From JAYZDF01 sp036337945 (GTDB lineage Bacteria > Myxococcota > Kuafuiibacteriia > Kuafuiibacteriales > Kuafuiibacteriaceae): a stretch of DNA of 64,000 bases. Made by a program: the position numbers and the translations under genes. The DNA lies in contig JAYZDF010000010.1 of assembly GCA_036337945.1 (NCBI GenBank), positions 62,001 to 126,000 on the forward strand, in the 5' to 3' direction. The stretch's first letter is position 1; each line of letters begins with the position of its first letter. The notes below the pieces were generated by a model, which saw only the letters and a list, made by a program, of their open reading frames with translations, did no database searches and was not told the origin of the DNA. Positions 34,157 through 43,197 of this stretch are shown here, piece by piece.

Positions 34157-34518
34157 TTGATTTGAACCACAACCGGCTTCTCAGAGTTCGTACGCCTAAG
34201 AATCAATTGAACCTTTCGCCCAAGTTTTGTTTTGATACTCTTGAGTGATTTCTCTGCGAGAACCATTGTGTAGCCGACAAATAAATTCTTTTTGTAGATA
34301 GTTCCGGGCGCAATGTCTGCCTTCTTGGATACCTCTCGAAAGCCAGCTCTCTTAAGTTGCGCTCTCTCGCTTTTTTTAATGGGTGTCGACAGCAAGGCAA
34401 TATTGTCCACGATGCTGTGAAGCCTGCCTGTGGCTACTAATTTTGATTCATCTGCGTTCGCGTTCATCACGCCAAAGCACAAAGCTAAAACGCTTACAAT
34501 TAGGTTCAACCACTTCAT
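34153..34518 (-). CDS. Small secreted protein of unknown function in the pilus operon
   Basis: I do not recognise a family. From the ATG at 34518, with AGAGG upstream, it is 121 residues with a clear signal peptide (MKWLNLIVSVLALCFGVMNANA). The mature part is basic (many Lys and Arg) and begins DESKLVATGRLHSIVDNIALL, ending RRTNSEKPVVVQIK. It starts one base after pilY1 and overlaps fimT, so it is certainly co-expressed with pilin genes. It could be a periplasmic assembly factor or stabilise PilY1. Confidence 0.75.
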   Translation of the reverse strand: MKWLNLIVSVLALCFGVMNANADESKLVATGRLHSIVDNIALLSTPIKKSERAQLKRAGFREVSKKADIAPGTIYKKNLFVGYTMVLAEKSLKSIKTKLGRKVQLILRRTNSEKPVVVQIK

Positions 34519-34519
34519 A

Positions 34520-37500
34520 TTAATCCTCTCGCGGTATACGCCAATGATAAATAAATGGAGTTTTCCGAACACCTTTGTTCGGAGTCAAGTCTGCAACCTC
34601 AGAGGTGGCAAGATTTGCGTGCGTTACCATAGCGGGGCCGTCTTTCGGAGAGACCACAAGAAGCTCAGACCCAATATCTGTAGCTTGTCTCCATATCTCT
34701 CGATCTTCAATATCGCTTTTACCTTGTTGATCGATGACAGCTTTGGCTGTGCAATTATTGACAGCATAAACTCGGTCAACACCTGCCGCAGATTGACATT
34801 CTGCCGCCGCTTGCGTGGGCTGATACGTTTTCCAATAAGTGGTTCCTTTGAATACAATAGGTCTTCTAAGTGATTTTTCATTATTTTTAAGTCGCCAAAA
34901 CCATCCCAGTTGTGGACTTCCTATCGGAGAGTACTCCGCTATCGAAGAAACATCCGCCAGCGAGTTCAGATCAACGTTTTGAACACCATTATCGTCCCAG
35001 ATCACGCCCACAATATTTCGATTAGAGGCGGGGGTTGTTACAGCGGGTGCCCCAGACAATTCATCCACAGAGGTTGGGCGTTGCGCGTTACCCGTTCCAA
35101 AGTATACACCGACAGATTTTCTTCCCGTGCAAGTTGAGGGAACCAAATCGAGACGGCTAAACATCTTTCGAAAGTCTCTAGCCTCACCCTGCCCTAGATT
35201 CGCCATATTCGGAGTGTTGTTGGTATACATAAGCCTGATTACGTTCCAGGTTGTTCCATCGTGCCAAGCCTTGAAGATCTGGCCACACTCATCGGGCCAA
35301 TATAACACACGAGCTTTTTCACCCACAGTATACACAGAAACCTCAGCACTGACTGCGCAGGTCATATGACGTAAATCCCGTCGACGCACGTTTGTCGCAT
35401 CGAAGCAGTTCTGTCCATCGTTACAATCGCGAGTAAAACGCGCAACGATGGGCGAATTTGTCAGCCGTTCCACAAAACTATTGTTAGGCTGCCGCCATGC
35501 TTCAAGGTCCACAATGTATACAGTCGGTGCGTGATCTCGACGCGGGGGAGCGTCTGCCTGAAGATACTCTATTTGTCCGATAATAAAACCACGATTATTC
35601 GTGGCGTTTCCGTCTGTAAGCATCCTCACCTGTAAGCTGTCAGCGTATACCCACGGGGACCAACCGTCGGCGTCCAAACCACCAGACCAAGAGTCGGCCG
35701 CAATGCCTGAGCCAGTTAAACTTGCGGCTGCCATCCCTTGCCCGCTTTGGATCACGACCCCATCATTCGAATCGATGTCGAAGGTGCTAAAGCGAATTCT
35801 GTAGGCAATAGCATTTTCGAACGCGAAAGTGCCGGTCGTAAAATCAAGAGGGATAGGGTCTGGATACCCGTCTGATGAAGACCCCGTAAAACCGCAAAAC
35901 GGTGGCAAACCCAAAGACGCAGAGGCTTGAGGGCAAGTCAGTTGCACCGATGTTGTGCTCGCGAATCGAGAGTCTGTTGTTTGTCCGGGCAAACTAAAAT
36001 CAGGATTGTCATGTTCTGCGATATGGCCAGATGGAAAGATAGCAACATCGAGCGGGGCCGCTGTTGGATTGTTCACGTTGACAGGATGCATTTGACCTAC
36101 CCAGGGAGACGCCCAAGTTTCTTGAAGTTCCATAAATTCTCCTGAATCAGCCCACTGTAAAGACCGGATTGGCGTGCGAACATTTGATAGTCGACCGTTA
36201 ACTATCTGCAGTTGCGCGACATCAATTGCATAATAGGCTTTTCCGCCTCTACCTAAGCCGAAAATAAGCGAGGCAGGCTCATCTCCATCAATGAGGCCAT
36301 CGGCATCGTTATCTCGATGATATAAGCGTGCACCACCGTCGATGTAATAGCGATGATTGACTTCGCTGGAGGGTTGGTCGATTGCACTTGCTATCGTATT
36401 TTTGGCGACCCCATTTGGCTTCCAGAGTTCCGCTGGTATCAGCGCAGACGTTTCTTCCCCATCAAAGGAATCGAAAAAATGTAGCATTCCATCGTTGGCT
36501 GCAGTCACGACCCAGCAATTGTTCTTCTGCTCACAGTCTCCAAATTTCAATAAGGTGGTGGGAGTATGGACAATATCACCAATTGGCCACTCTCGAACCG
36601 TAAGCGGGTCACCGTTATTGGGATCCGCCTCGAAAGTATAACCATGTAAGTAATTCAGAAGTGATGCGTGAGAACCTCCGGAGGTCCATGCATCTTCAGA
36701 AGTCCATTCATCGGCTCCACCTAATTGCACGGGAACATACTCAGAGGTTCCGTTTCGCCATGTGAGTATGTTTCGTGGTCGAAAGGGCGTGTTGGGCGTT
36801 TCATTAGGAAGTCCCAAACCGCCGGAGCAGCCAGAATCGTTTGAGCCGCAGAGCATTACTCGACCTGCGCCTCCGACATCAGAAGTTGTAGTACTGGTAT
36901 CAGGCAACCATTGATCAACTAAATTTGGGTTTGTGAATAATTTTTCTTCAGCTGCGTTGTAGCGAAACATACAACTACTATCAGTGGGGTCATAGTCGAT
37001 GCCGTTTGCAGCTTTCCGTGGATATATACAAATCTTCTTGAGGTTACCTTTCCACAGTCCATCTGTTTCCGGGCGATACGATGATACGTACATGTAGTTT
37101 CCCGTGAAAATTCCTTCTCTTTGAACTGCAGGAGAAGAGAAGAAAATTGCAGATCGGTCGACAATATCTTGGATGATAGTCGAGAAGGCTTCATCGAGAC
37201 CGTTTACGTCTGATGCATAGTGATAAGAGCCCCCTCCTTCGTTTGCGACACGTTGAAGATTTGATTCGTTGAAGGAGCCCGGCGCACCAAACCCAATCGC
37301 GTACGTTTCTATAATTTGGTCTCCATCAACGGAACATAAGAGATCTCCAGAATTCGAGAGATAATTCGCACCATTCCACGGCTGTCTTGAACCTACTGTG
37401 CGTGTTGAAACCGACGGGTCACAAGCAGAATTGAATGTTGCAGAGCCTCCGTTAGGATTTCCGTCCGAAAGTAAAACAATATAGTTTGGCCGACAGGAAA

Positions 37501-37990
37501 GCGAGTTACTGTCACTAAAATAGGCGTTGAAATATTCGCCAGCGTATTTCAAACCCTGTGTGATGGGTGTGTGTCCTCTTGTTCCTACGCCCTGAACCGC
37601 GTTTTCAAGAGTGCTATGCTGCGAATCAAATGGGGCCCGAACGCCATACGGTAGCCCTCGAGTCGGAAACTGCATAACGGAAAAATTGACGGTCTCATTC
37701 CACTTATCGAGCACACCATCAGAATCGCTTGAGCAACCTGTCAAGGCAGCTTTCATCATTTCGTTCTTATTAAGAGTCAGGTTGGTGGCCCCACCATTAT
37801 GATTGACAGCGTAGTAAACACAAGGGGTGATTTGTTGACCGTTTCTCATCGAACAAGAATGGTCTAACAATAACGCGACTTGAGGTTTGCGATTTACTGT
37901 ACGCAACAGATCAAGCTCGTCGGGAAGCTGCTCTTGAGCGATCAAAGTCGAGTATGCGAAGATAATTGTAGGTATTGCAGTTAAGATCAT
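34520..37990 (-). CDS. pilY1: PilY1-type pilus tip adhesin with VWA domain
   Basis: An 1156-residue secreted protein: signal peptide, then a von Willebrand A domain with a MIDAS-like DHSCSM at about residue 43 and VVLLSDGNPNGG further on. A long C-terminal beta-propeller region contains an EF-hand-like DNDADGLIDGD calcium loop (about residue 560). PilY1 sits at the tip of type IV pili and affects retraction, adhesion and surface sensing. GAGGAG precedes the ATG. pilX ends 13 bases upstream and the small secreted gene starts one base after it. Confidence 0.92.
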   Translation of the reverse strand: MILTAIPTIIFAYSTLIAQEQLPDELDLLRTVNRKPQVALLLDHSCSMRNGQQITPCVYYAVNHNGGATNLTLNKNEMMKAALTGCSSDSDGVLDKWNETVNFSVMQFPTRGLPYGVRAPFDSQHSTLENAVQGVGTRGHTPITQGLKYAGEYFNAYFSDSNSLSCRPNYIVLLSDGNPNGGSATFNSACDPSVSTRTVGSRQPWNGANYLSNSGDLLCSVDGDQIIETYAIGFGAPGSFNESNLQRVANEGGGSYHYASDVNGLDEAFSTIIQDIVDRSAIFFSSPAVQREGIFTGNYMYVSSYRPETDGLWKGNLKKICIYPRKAANGIDYDPTDSSCMFRYNAAEEKLFTNPNLVDQWLPDTSTTTSDVGGAGRVMLCGSNDSGCSGGLGLPNETPNTPFRPRNILTWRNGTSEYVPVQLGGADEWTSEDAWTSGGSHASLLNYLHGYTFEADPNNGDPLTVREWPIGDIVHTPTTLLKFGDCEQKNNCWVVTAANDGMLHFFDSFDGEETSALIPAELWKPNGVAKNTIASAIDQPSSEVNHRYYIDGGARLYHRDNDADGLIDGDEPASLIFGLGRGGKAYYAIDVAQLQIVNGRLSNVRTPIRSLQWADSGEFMELQETWASPWVGQMHPVNVNNPTAAPLDVAIFPSGHIAEHDNPDFSLPGQTTDSRFASTTSVQLTCPQASASLGLPPFCGFTGSSSDGYPDPIPLDFTTGTFAFENAIAYRIRFSTFDIDSNDGVVIQSGQGMAAASLTGSGIAADSWSGGLDADGWSPWVYADSLQVRMLTDGNATNNRGFIIGQIEYLQADAPPRRDHAPTVYIVDLEAWRQPNNSFVERLTNSPIVARFTRDCNDGQNCFDATNVRRRDLRHMTCAVSAEVSVYTVGEKARVLYWPDECGQIFKAWHDGTTWNVIRLMYTNNTPNMANLGQGEARDFRKMFSRLDLVPSTCTGRKSVGVYFGTGNAQRPTSVDELSGAPAVTTPASNRNIVGVIWDDNGVQNVDLNSLADVSSIAEYSPIGSPQLGWFWRLKNNEKSLRRPIVFKGTTYWKTYQPTQAAAECQSAAGVDRVYAVNNCTAKAVIDQQGKSDIEDREIWRQATDIGSELLVVSPKDGPAMVTHANLATSEVADLTPNKGVRKTPFIYHWRIPRED

Positions 37991-38002
37991 TGATATGGCT
38001 CC

Positions 38003-38506
38003 TCAGCGATAGTGTCTCTTCGGCTGGATACTTTGGCCTTCCCAGCTCGCGGGCCTATAAATTTCAGTTCTAACTTCGGACGTTGCTTCTCCGTTTTCAT
38101 AACGAGAACGAGTGACGATCTCATAAACAACTGCTCGACTGAGTCCTTGGGAGCTTTCAGTGAGCGGCACCACTCTCATAAAGCTCACTCGAGCTTGATA
38201 ATCATCAGCATCGTCCGAGACAGAAAATGCACTCGCCTCATTCGCCTGAATCAGCACGCTAAGATTGGGGTCAGTCACTTTTGGTAAGACATCTGTCAAG
38301 TTGCTCATATTAATAACCTCGACCGTACCACCCATCGCAATATCTCGTGCGTGAAGTCCTCGGCGACTTTGACCCACGAGATTGTTATCAAGGTTAAGCA
38401 AATTGAGTAGCGCTACCCCCATAACTGCTAAAATAGCCACAATCATGATCACAACAATCATGGTGAATCCGCGTTGTGGATGTGAACTTGCGGTATGACT
38501 CTTCAT
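38003..38506 (-). CDS. pilX: Type IV pilus minor pilin PilX
   Basis: A 167-residue pseudopilin with a short basic leader and QRG before FTMIVVIMIVAILAVMG. The fifth mature residue is Val instead of Glu, as expected for PilX and GspK, which occupy the tip. It starts one base after the pilW stop and lies upstream of pilY1 in the same operon. The body (NLVGQSRRGLHARDIAMGGTVEV) resembles the PilX N-terminal helix and the rest is variable. Confidence 0.85.
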   Translation of the reverse strand: MKSHTASSHPQRGFTMIVVIMIVAILAVMGVALLNLLNLDNNLVGQSRRGLHARDIAMGGTVEVINMSNLTDVLPKVTDPNLSVLIQANEASAFSVSDDADDYQARVSFMRVVPLTESSQGLSRAVVYEIVTRSRYENGEATSEVRTEIYRPASWEGQSIQPKRHYR

Positions 38507-38507
38507 T

Positions 38508-39611
38508 CTAATTGATCCTCATTCGGCCCGCGTTAAGTAAACCGGTGCTCGCTCGTAGAACGAGTCGTCGAAGCGTATTGGGCTCGGTCGTATTCGTACA
38601 TTCTTGTGGCAGCGCAATATCGGGCCCGGGGAGACAACGGTCCTCCAAAACAAGGCGGGCGTGAGGATGGCTCTTACCTGTCACGTCGACCGCATCAGAA
38701 CGCATGACAATTTCGACATCCACTCTCAATGGGTTAGTACTTCCGACTGGAATTCCTGCATCTGTCCGGTCGATCCAAGTATTATTGACGCGTTCAAAAA
38801 TCCTCATTTGTAAGGTATCAACATTGTCAGCGACCACATCACCGCAAGAATCATCAAGCGCTGGGCAGTCCCCCTCCAAGCGTCGTAATTGTGGTCTTTG
38901 CGGTGTCGATGCCGACACAAACCAAGTGATACGCTTGAACCCACCGGCCATAGTGCCACCCGTGAAATCTGTCGTGACTGCGCTCGGCCCAGAGGCATAA
39001 CCGTTACTCGTATCGGGGGCGATTCCGAGATCTTCGCAACCTGCTGAACAATCAACCCCGTTGATACAATTGGCTGCGGGATTGACGGATGTTATCGAAA
39101 CCGACCGAGCAGATATTCCATCCTCTGACCTGACAATCACGGTATCACCGCGTGAAAATCCTGAGGGTGCACATACCTGAGCCAGGGAATTCGTCCAGTA
39201 GGTTAAAGTCACATATTGACCGTCTGCCATCAGTAAGCCGAGATCATCGGTAGGAAATAGTTGGGAAGTTCCAGGTGCTGCAGTAGAAACATGATCGATA
39301 CTCACCTGGCGCCCGCCATTCGAAGAGAACACGGCGCTGCCTCGGGTAAACTGACCGACCTCAAAGCCGGCAAACCGGCCCGACTCATCATAACCAATTC
39401 CAGCTCCAGCATTCGCCAAGTCATCGAGCATAAGGTCCAAGCTCATGCGACCAACTTGCGTCATCTCGAGATTGTCGCGACTGAGACCAAGGGTACGCAT
39501 TTCATAATGAGCAAACGCCACCGCACCCAAAAGCACGATGAGCGCACATGCAAGACCGACCATCGCTTCTATCAAAGTGAAACCGGTGCGAGATGAGCGT
39601 GACTTAAACAC
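38508..39611 (-). CDS. pilW: Type IV pilus minor pilin PilW
   Basis: A 367-residue pseudopilin. I start at a GTG at 39611 because it gives a normal ten-residue prepilin leader (MFKSRSSRTG) before FTLIEAMVGLACALIVLLG and overlaps pilV by only eight bases; the ATG at 39677 would overlap by 74. The mature protein has Glu at position 5 and a large Cys-containing globular part, with MTQVGRMSLDLMLDDLANAG early on as in PilW. PilW, PilX and PilV prime pilus assembly with PilY1. Confidence 0.82.
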   Translation of the reverse strand: MFKSRSSRTGFTLIEAMVGLACALIVLLGAVAFAHYEMRTLGLSRDNLEMTQVGRMSLDLMLDDLANAGAGIGYDESGRFAGFEVGQFTRGSAVFSSNGGRQVSIDHVSTAAPGTSQLFPTDDLGLLMADGQYVTLTYWTNSLAQVCAPSGFSRGDTVIVRSEDGISARSVSITSVNPAANCINGVDCSAGCEDLGIAPDTSNGYASGPSAVTTDFTGGTMAGGFKRITWFVSASTPQRPQLRRLEGDCPALDDSCGDVVADNVDTLQMRIFERVNNTWIDRTDAGIPVGSTNPLRVDVEIVMRSDAVDVTGKSHPHARLVLEDRCLPGPDIALPQECTNTTEPNTLRRLVLRASTGLLNAGRMRIN

Positions 39612-40155
39612 CGGGAACCACGTATCTCCTTGCTTGCACTTGTCGAATCTGATTCGCCGGGTCGAGCCAGCAAACACTCACTGTGACCAACCGGCCTTCA
39701 GGGAAGAGCGTTGTATCCGGATGGCCTTCAATCGACGTATCAACTCGATATCTTGAGTTGTCTGCCGTGCCCTGCGGGACGAATGCCCCGTTTGCCATCA
39801 AAAGTTCTGGAGAATCGACATATCGAGTACAAGCATACCCATTTGTCGATGCTCCAAGCTCTGGCTGAAATGCCGTCATCGTCGCCCGACACCCAGGTCC
39901 GGGACCTGGAACTGGACAAACTGGAAGATTCTCAGCACCCACCATAACCAAGTCCTCCAAACGCTGACCCGCGACGTCCAAAGCCACGGAAAAGTCTTCA
40001 CTAGCGGCGATACCCTTTATGATTGTGCCATGAAGACGAAGAATACCCATGGACGCGATCATGAGGACAGCCATTGCCACCAGAACCTCGATCAGTTTGA
40101 AACCCTCCGATCCAGCTCGGGGCCTTCGAACCTGCTTATGGGACGTCTTTGTCAC
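39604..40155 (-). CDS. pilV: Type IV pilus minor pilin PilV
   Basis: A 183-residue pseudopilin, first gene of the pilus-tip operon. The leader is basic (KQVRRPRAGSEG) before FKLIEVLVAMAVLMIASMG, with Glu at mature position 5. The globular part contains Cys pairs (CPVPGPGPGC, CTRY, CWLD) that may form disulphides in the periplasm. The start is a GTG at 40155 with no ribosome-binding site; a sigma-54-like promoter would start transcription about two bases upstream. Confidence 0.82.
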   Translation of the reverse strand: MTKTSHKQVRRPRAGSEGFKLIEVLVAMAVLMIASMGILRLHGTIIKGIAASEDFSVALDVAGQRLEDLVMVGAENLPVCPVPGPGPGCRATMTAFQPELGASTNGYACTRYVDSPELLMANGAFVPQGTADNSRYRVDTSIEGHPDTTLFPEGRLVTVSVCWLDPANQIRQVQARRYVVPGV

Positions 40156-40167
40156 AGCACACTAACC

Positions 40168-40184
40168 TGCACATCAAGTGCCAA
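40168..40184 (-). promoter_or_regulatory. Sigma-54-like promoter of the pilus-tip operon
   Basis: On the minus strand TTGGCAC, six bases, then TGCA. The invariant GG and GC are ten bases apart as in -24/-12 promoters. The -12 half differs from TTGC at one position. The predicted start is near 40157, only two bases before the pilV GTG. Pilin genes are often sigma-54 dependent. Confidence 0.42.
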
Positions 40185-40292
40185 CCATAAAATCCCATTA
40201 AACGCCTTAAAACGCGACGATGACAGGACCTGAAGTGCAATTCCTTGCGCACAGGCATCCTCCCAAAGGATGACGAGAAATTTCGGCGACAA

Positions 40293-40301
40293 TGCTACAG
40301 A
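40293..40301 (+). promoter_or_regulatory. Extended -10 promoter of the surface amidase gene
   Basis: TG, one base, then TACAGA ending six bases before the GTG at 40308. No Shine-Dalgarno and no good -35; leaderless start predicted. Confidence 0.45.
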
Positions 40302-40307
40302 ACGTAG

Positions 40308-43169
40308 GTGAGGTTTTTCCGGCGCAAGCGTACTTGGATTCTTCCGCTCGTCGCAGCCGTGTCTACCGTCGCGTTACGAGCACAAAACGCCCACGCAGAC
40401 TCGATTTTCACCAAAACCGTCAAAAAAATCACGTCTCGGTTACAAGACACGGCTGAAGCGAAACTTGTTCGACTCGAAGTTCGTCAGGAAGCGCTGATAT
40501 TAGGGCTGGAACTAAGCCCGAAGACACCACTAGATGACTTACCACCTGAGATAGAAAATACGCTCGAAACAGTAGCGGGACTCACTGCGGCATTACGACC
40601 AGAAATCGACAATATTATGCTTTTGGTCAGGCATCCCGGGGGCCAATTACGACCTCCGCTGAGGGTTGTACATCCTTCCCAAACCAAACCTCCTAAACAA
40701 GAAAAAACCATTCTTCCCCTAAGTGACTATCCACACGGCCAAAGTCTTCGCGGTCGAACGATAGCGATTAGTCCTGGTCACGGATGGATTTACAACAGCA
40801 ATACGCGGAACTTTCGAACTCAAAGAGGGAGAATATTTTGGAACAATTGCGGCGGATGTCGAGGAATCGTCGAAGACTTCGAAACCCACGAAATTGTCGT
40901 GAATCACCTGATACCTCTGCTCGAAGGCGCCGGGGCGAAAGTCGTTCTTGTCCGCGAAAGAAGCTTGGAAAAAACGGGCACAATCCTCGATGAAAATTCA
41001 GCTGGTTTTAGCGCTGTGAACGGTCAATTCTCAGACGGAAGTAGCGCGGGGGGACACGATAACAATTACCGAGTGTCGACAGACGCGAATGCGACCGCGC
41101 AGTGGCGCTTTGTATCGCCCGAAAATGGGGACTCACTTTTGAGTGTTTGGTTCGTCGCGGGCAGTAATCGATATTCAAATCTTCCACTTACAGTTCAGAC
41201 ACCCGGTTTCACCCATTCATTCGTTATTGATCAGACAACACATGGTCGACGATGGTCCCCTATTCAAACGTTCGGACTCAACCAAGGGGACGAAGTATTG
41301 GTTACCGTAAACGCCCCGACCGGCGGTAACAAAGCGTTGATAGCAGACGCTTTTCGGCTTGGCGCAGGACAACATGAAACGGGGCATCCCTGGTGGCAGA
41401 TGGGAGCTAAGCCCTTCGCGACTTATCAAAACGCGCCAGCTAACATTCAATCCGTGGGAGATGTGAGTATTCGTCCAATCTATGCAGAATGGGCCGGAGC
41501 CGATATTTACCTCTCCATTCACAGTAATGCCTCCGGTGTGGCTGAAAGCACGGCCAACGGTTCCTCAAGTTATCGCTACAATTGTGGTCAATTTAGCAAT
41601 CACAGCTCAGACCCAAACGCGAGCGTTTGCGATGACCCGGTGGGAAGCGATCGACTACAGCGTCTTGTTCACGACGCGATGGTCTCATCCATCAGAAAAG
41701 GCTGGGATCCGAATTGGCGCGACCGAGGAACGAAGGTGGCAAACTTTGGGGAACTCAGAAACCTAGATGATATGCCGGGAGTTCTTCTTGAAACAGCATT
41801 TCACGATAACGTTCGCTTATCCCAATCTAGCAACTTGAAAATGACCGATAACCAATCGCTTCACGACCCAAGATTTCGAGAAACGCTTGCCTACGGAATC
41901 TACCAGGGCATCAGTCAATATTTTGGAGAATCTGAGAACTATCTGGCCCAAGCTCCGGACGTTATGTTCGCGAAGAAAATAGACGCCAAAACGATAGAAG
42001 TTCATTTCAATTCGGTAACGGATGCACTTAGTTATCGCGTATATTCAGCGTGCGGACACCGAGACTTCGACCAAGGTGTAATGGTCAAAGCCAGTCCAGC
42101 GACGATCACCGGCCTACAGAAGGATGAGGTGTGTATTTTCAAAGTCGCATCGTTAAACGAAGCAGGAGAAGGCTTGCGCAGTCGAGCCATCACTGCGCGA
42201 AGCAGTCTCAGGAAATCACAACTCTTAGTCATTGACAGTTACGAGAGACGAGACGCCTGGGTCGAATACATCGACAACCCTGGAAACACGTTGGCAACAC
42301 ACGCACTAGCGCTTCGTGAAGCCTCTTTTACATTCGACTCCGCGAGTGAGTCTGCGGTTCGTAATGGCCTCATCGACCTAAGCCAGTACGACGGAATCAT
42401 TTTAGCGCTCGGACGTGAATCAGTTGAACACGAAGTGTTGACGACGGACATAAGAAAACAGCTCCTCAATTATACGGGCGCTATTTTTGCTTCTGGAAGC
42501 GAAATTGCCTGGACTCTGGACAACCGCGGAGACGCCGATTCGAAGCAATTCCTGTCTGAAGTATTTGGGGCTTCCTACGCGGCAGATAGTGCCGAAAGCC
42601 TTGAGCTCAGCCCCACCAGTAACGACTGGTTCGCTTCTATAACTCCCGGAATACTAAATCTAGATGATGGGACCGGATCAGCATTGCGAGCTCGATCCAG
42701 CGATGTTTTTTCACCTGAAACAGGCGCGAACATCGCCCTAACCTATTCGGGACCAAATACGGCCGCAGCCGTTCGAAAAAACAAGAATATGCTTTTGGGG
42801 TTTGCGGTGGACAGTCTCATTCGTCCCCAAGCAAGAAGCGAGATACTTGAGGCCTGGTTGAAAAATGCCATAGAACTGGCTCCAGAAATCTCTCCCCCAA
42901 TGCCACCGAATGATGCGGGAATCGCGCCACCCCCTATCGATGCAGGCTTTGTAGACGCATCAGTCGTAGAGCCGGACGCTGAACCCATGGCTTCCGCAGA
43001 TGCTGAGCTCGTACTTCGTGCGACGACCGATCAACCTATCCGAGGAGAGTGTAGATGCGAATCAGTACCTCACTCAAAACCAAGTAGCGAGCCGTGGCCT
43101 ACCATCATTCTGCTCGGCGTATTTTTTGCCTTTCGTAGGCTGAAGAAAAGTCAGTTTCACGCGAACTAA
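40308..43169 (+). CDS. Large surface N-acetylmuramoyl-L-alanine amidase with golvesin-like insert and MYXO-CTERM-like tail
   Basis: A 953-residue exported protein with a basic signal peptide. The Amidase_3 zinc sites are split: AISPGHGWIY (about residue 155) with the Glu after the VEDFETHEIV helix, then IYLSIHSNASG (about 400) and VLLETAFHDN (about 490). Between the halves lies a roughly 120-residue beta-rich insert (about 231-353, golvesin C-terminal-like). A fibronectin-III-like domain, an alpha/beta domain of unknown role, an Asp/Ala/Pro-rich spacer and a tail (ECRC, then PWPTIILLGVFFAF and RRLKK) follow. It cuts the peptide from MurNAc. It is divergent from the pilus-tip operon. Confidence 0.88.
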   Translation: MRFFRRKRTWILPLVAAVSTVALRAQNAHADSIFTKTVKKITSRLQDTAEAKLVRLEVRQEALILGLELSPKTPLDDLPPEIENTLETVAGLTAALRPEIDNIMLLVRHPGGQLRPPLRVVHPSQTKPPKQEKTILPLSDYPHGQSLRGRTIAISPGHGWIYNSNTRNFRTQRGRIFWNNCGGCRGIVEDFETHEIVVNHLIPLLEGAGAKVVLVRERSLEKTGTILDENSAGFSAVNGQFSDGSSAGGHDNNYRVSTDANATAQWRFVSPENGDSLLSVWFVAGSNRYSNLPLTVQTPGFTHSFVIDQTTHGRRWSPIQTFGLNQGDEVLVTVNAPTGGNKALIADAFRLGAGQHETGHPWWQMGAKPFATYQNAPANIQSVGDVSIRPIYAEWAGADIYLSIHSNASGVAESTANGSSSYRYNCGQFSNHSSDPNASVCDDPVGSDRLQRLVHDAMVSSIRKGWDPNWRDRGTKVANFGELRNLDDMPGVLLETAFHDNVRLSQSSNLKMTDNQSLHDPRFRETLAYGIYQGISQYFGESENYLAQAPDVMFAKKIDAKTIEVHFNSVTDALSYRVYSACGHRDFDQGVMVKASPATITGLQKDEVCIFKVASLNEAGEGLRSRAITARSSLRKSQLLVIDSYERRDAWVEYIDNPGNTLATHALALREASFTFDSASESAVRNGLIDLSQYDGIILALGRESVEHEVLTTDIRKQLLNYTGAIFASGSEIAWTLDNRGDADSKQFLSEVFGASYAADSAESLELSPTSNDWFASITPGILNLDDGTGSALRARSSDVFSPETGANIALTYSGPNTAAAVRKNKNMLLGFAVDSLIRPQARSEILEAWLKNAIELAPEISPPMPPNDAGIAPPPIDAGFVDASVVEPDAEPMASADAELVLRATTDQPIRGECRCESVPHSKPSSEPWPTIILLGVFFAFRRLKKSQFHAN

Positions 43170-43184
43170 AAGTTGATGTAAACT
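43156..43184 (+). promoter_or_regulatory. Candidate promoter of the PlsC-like gene
   Basis: TTCACG (43156-43161, inside the amidase end), 17 bases, TAAACT (43179-43184). The stretch TTGATGTAAACT is also found at 58243-58254. The ATG is 13 bases further, so a leader of about seven bases is expected. Confidence 0.38.
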
Positions 43185-43197
43185 CCGCCTCAGCGAA

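Noticed and set aside
34430..34873. 147-residue open frame on the plus strand opposite the pilus operon
   Set aside because: It is antisense to the well-supported end of pilY1 and the small secreted protein gene; no motif or start signal supports it.
39612..39677. Longer PilW start with a 22-residue extension
   Set aside because: It would overlap pilV by 74 bases and give an unusually long prepilin leader; the GTG at 39611 gives a standard one.
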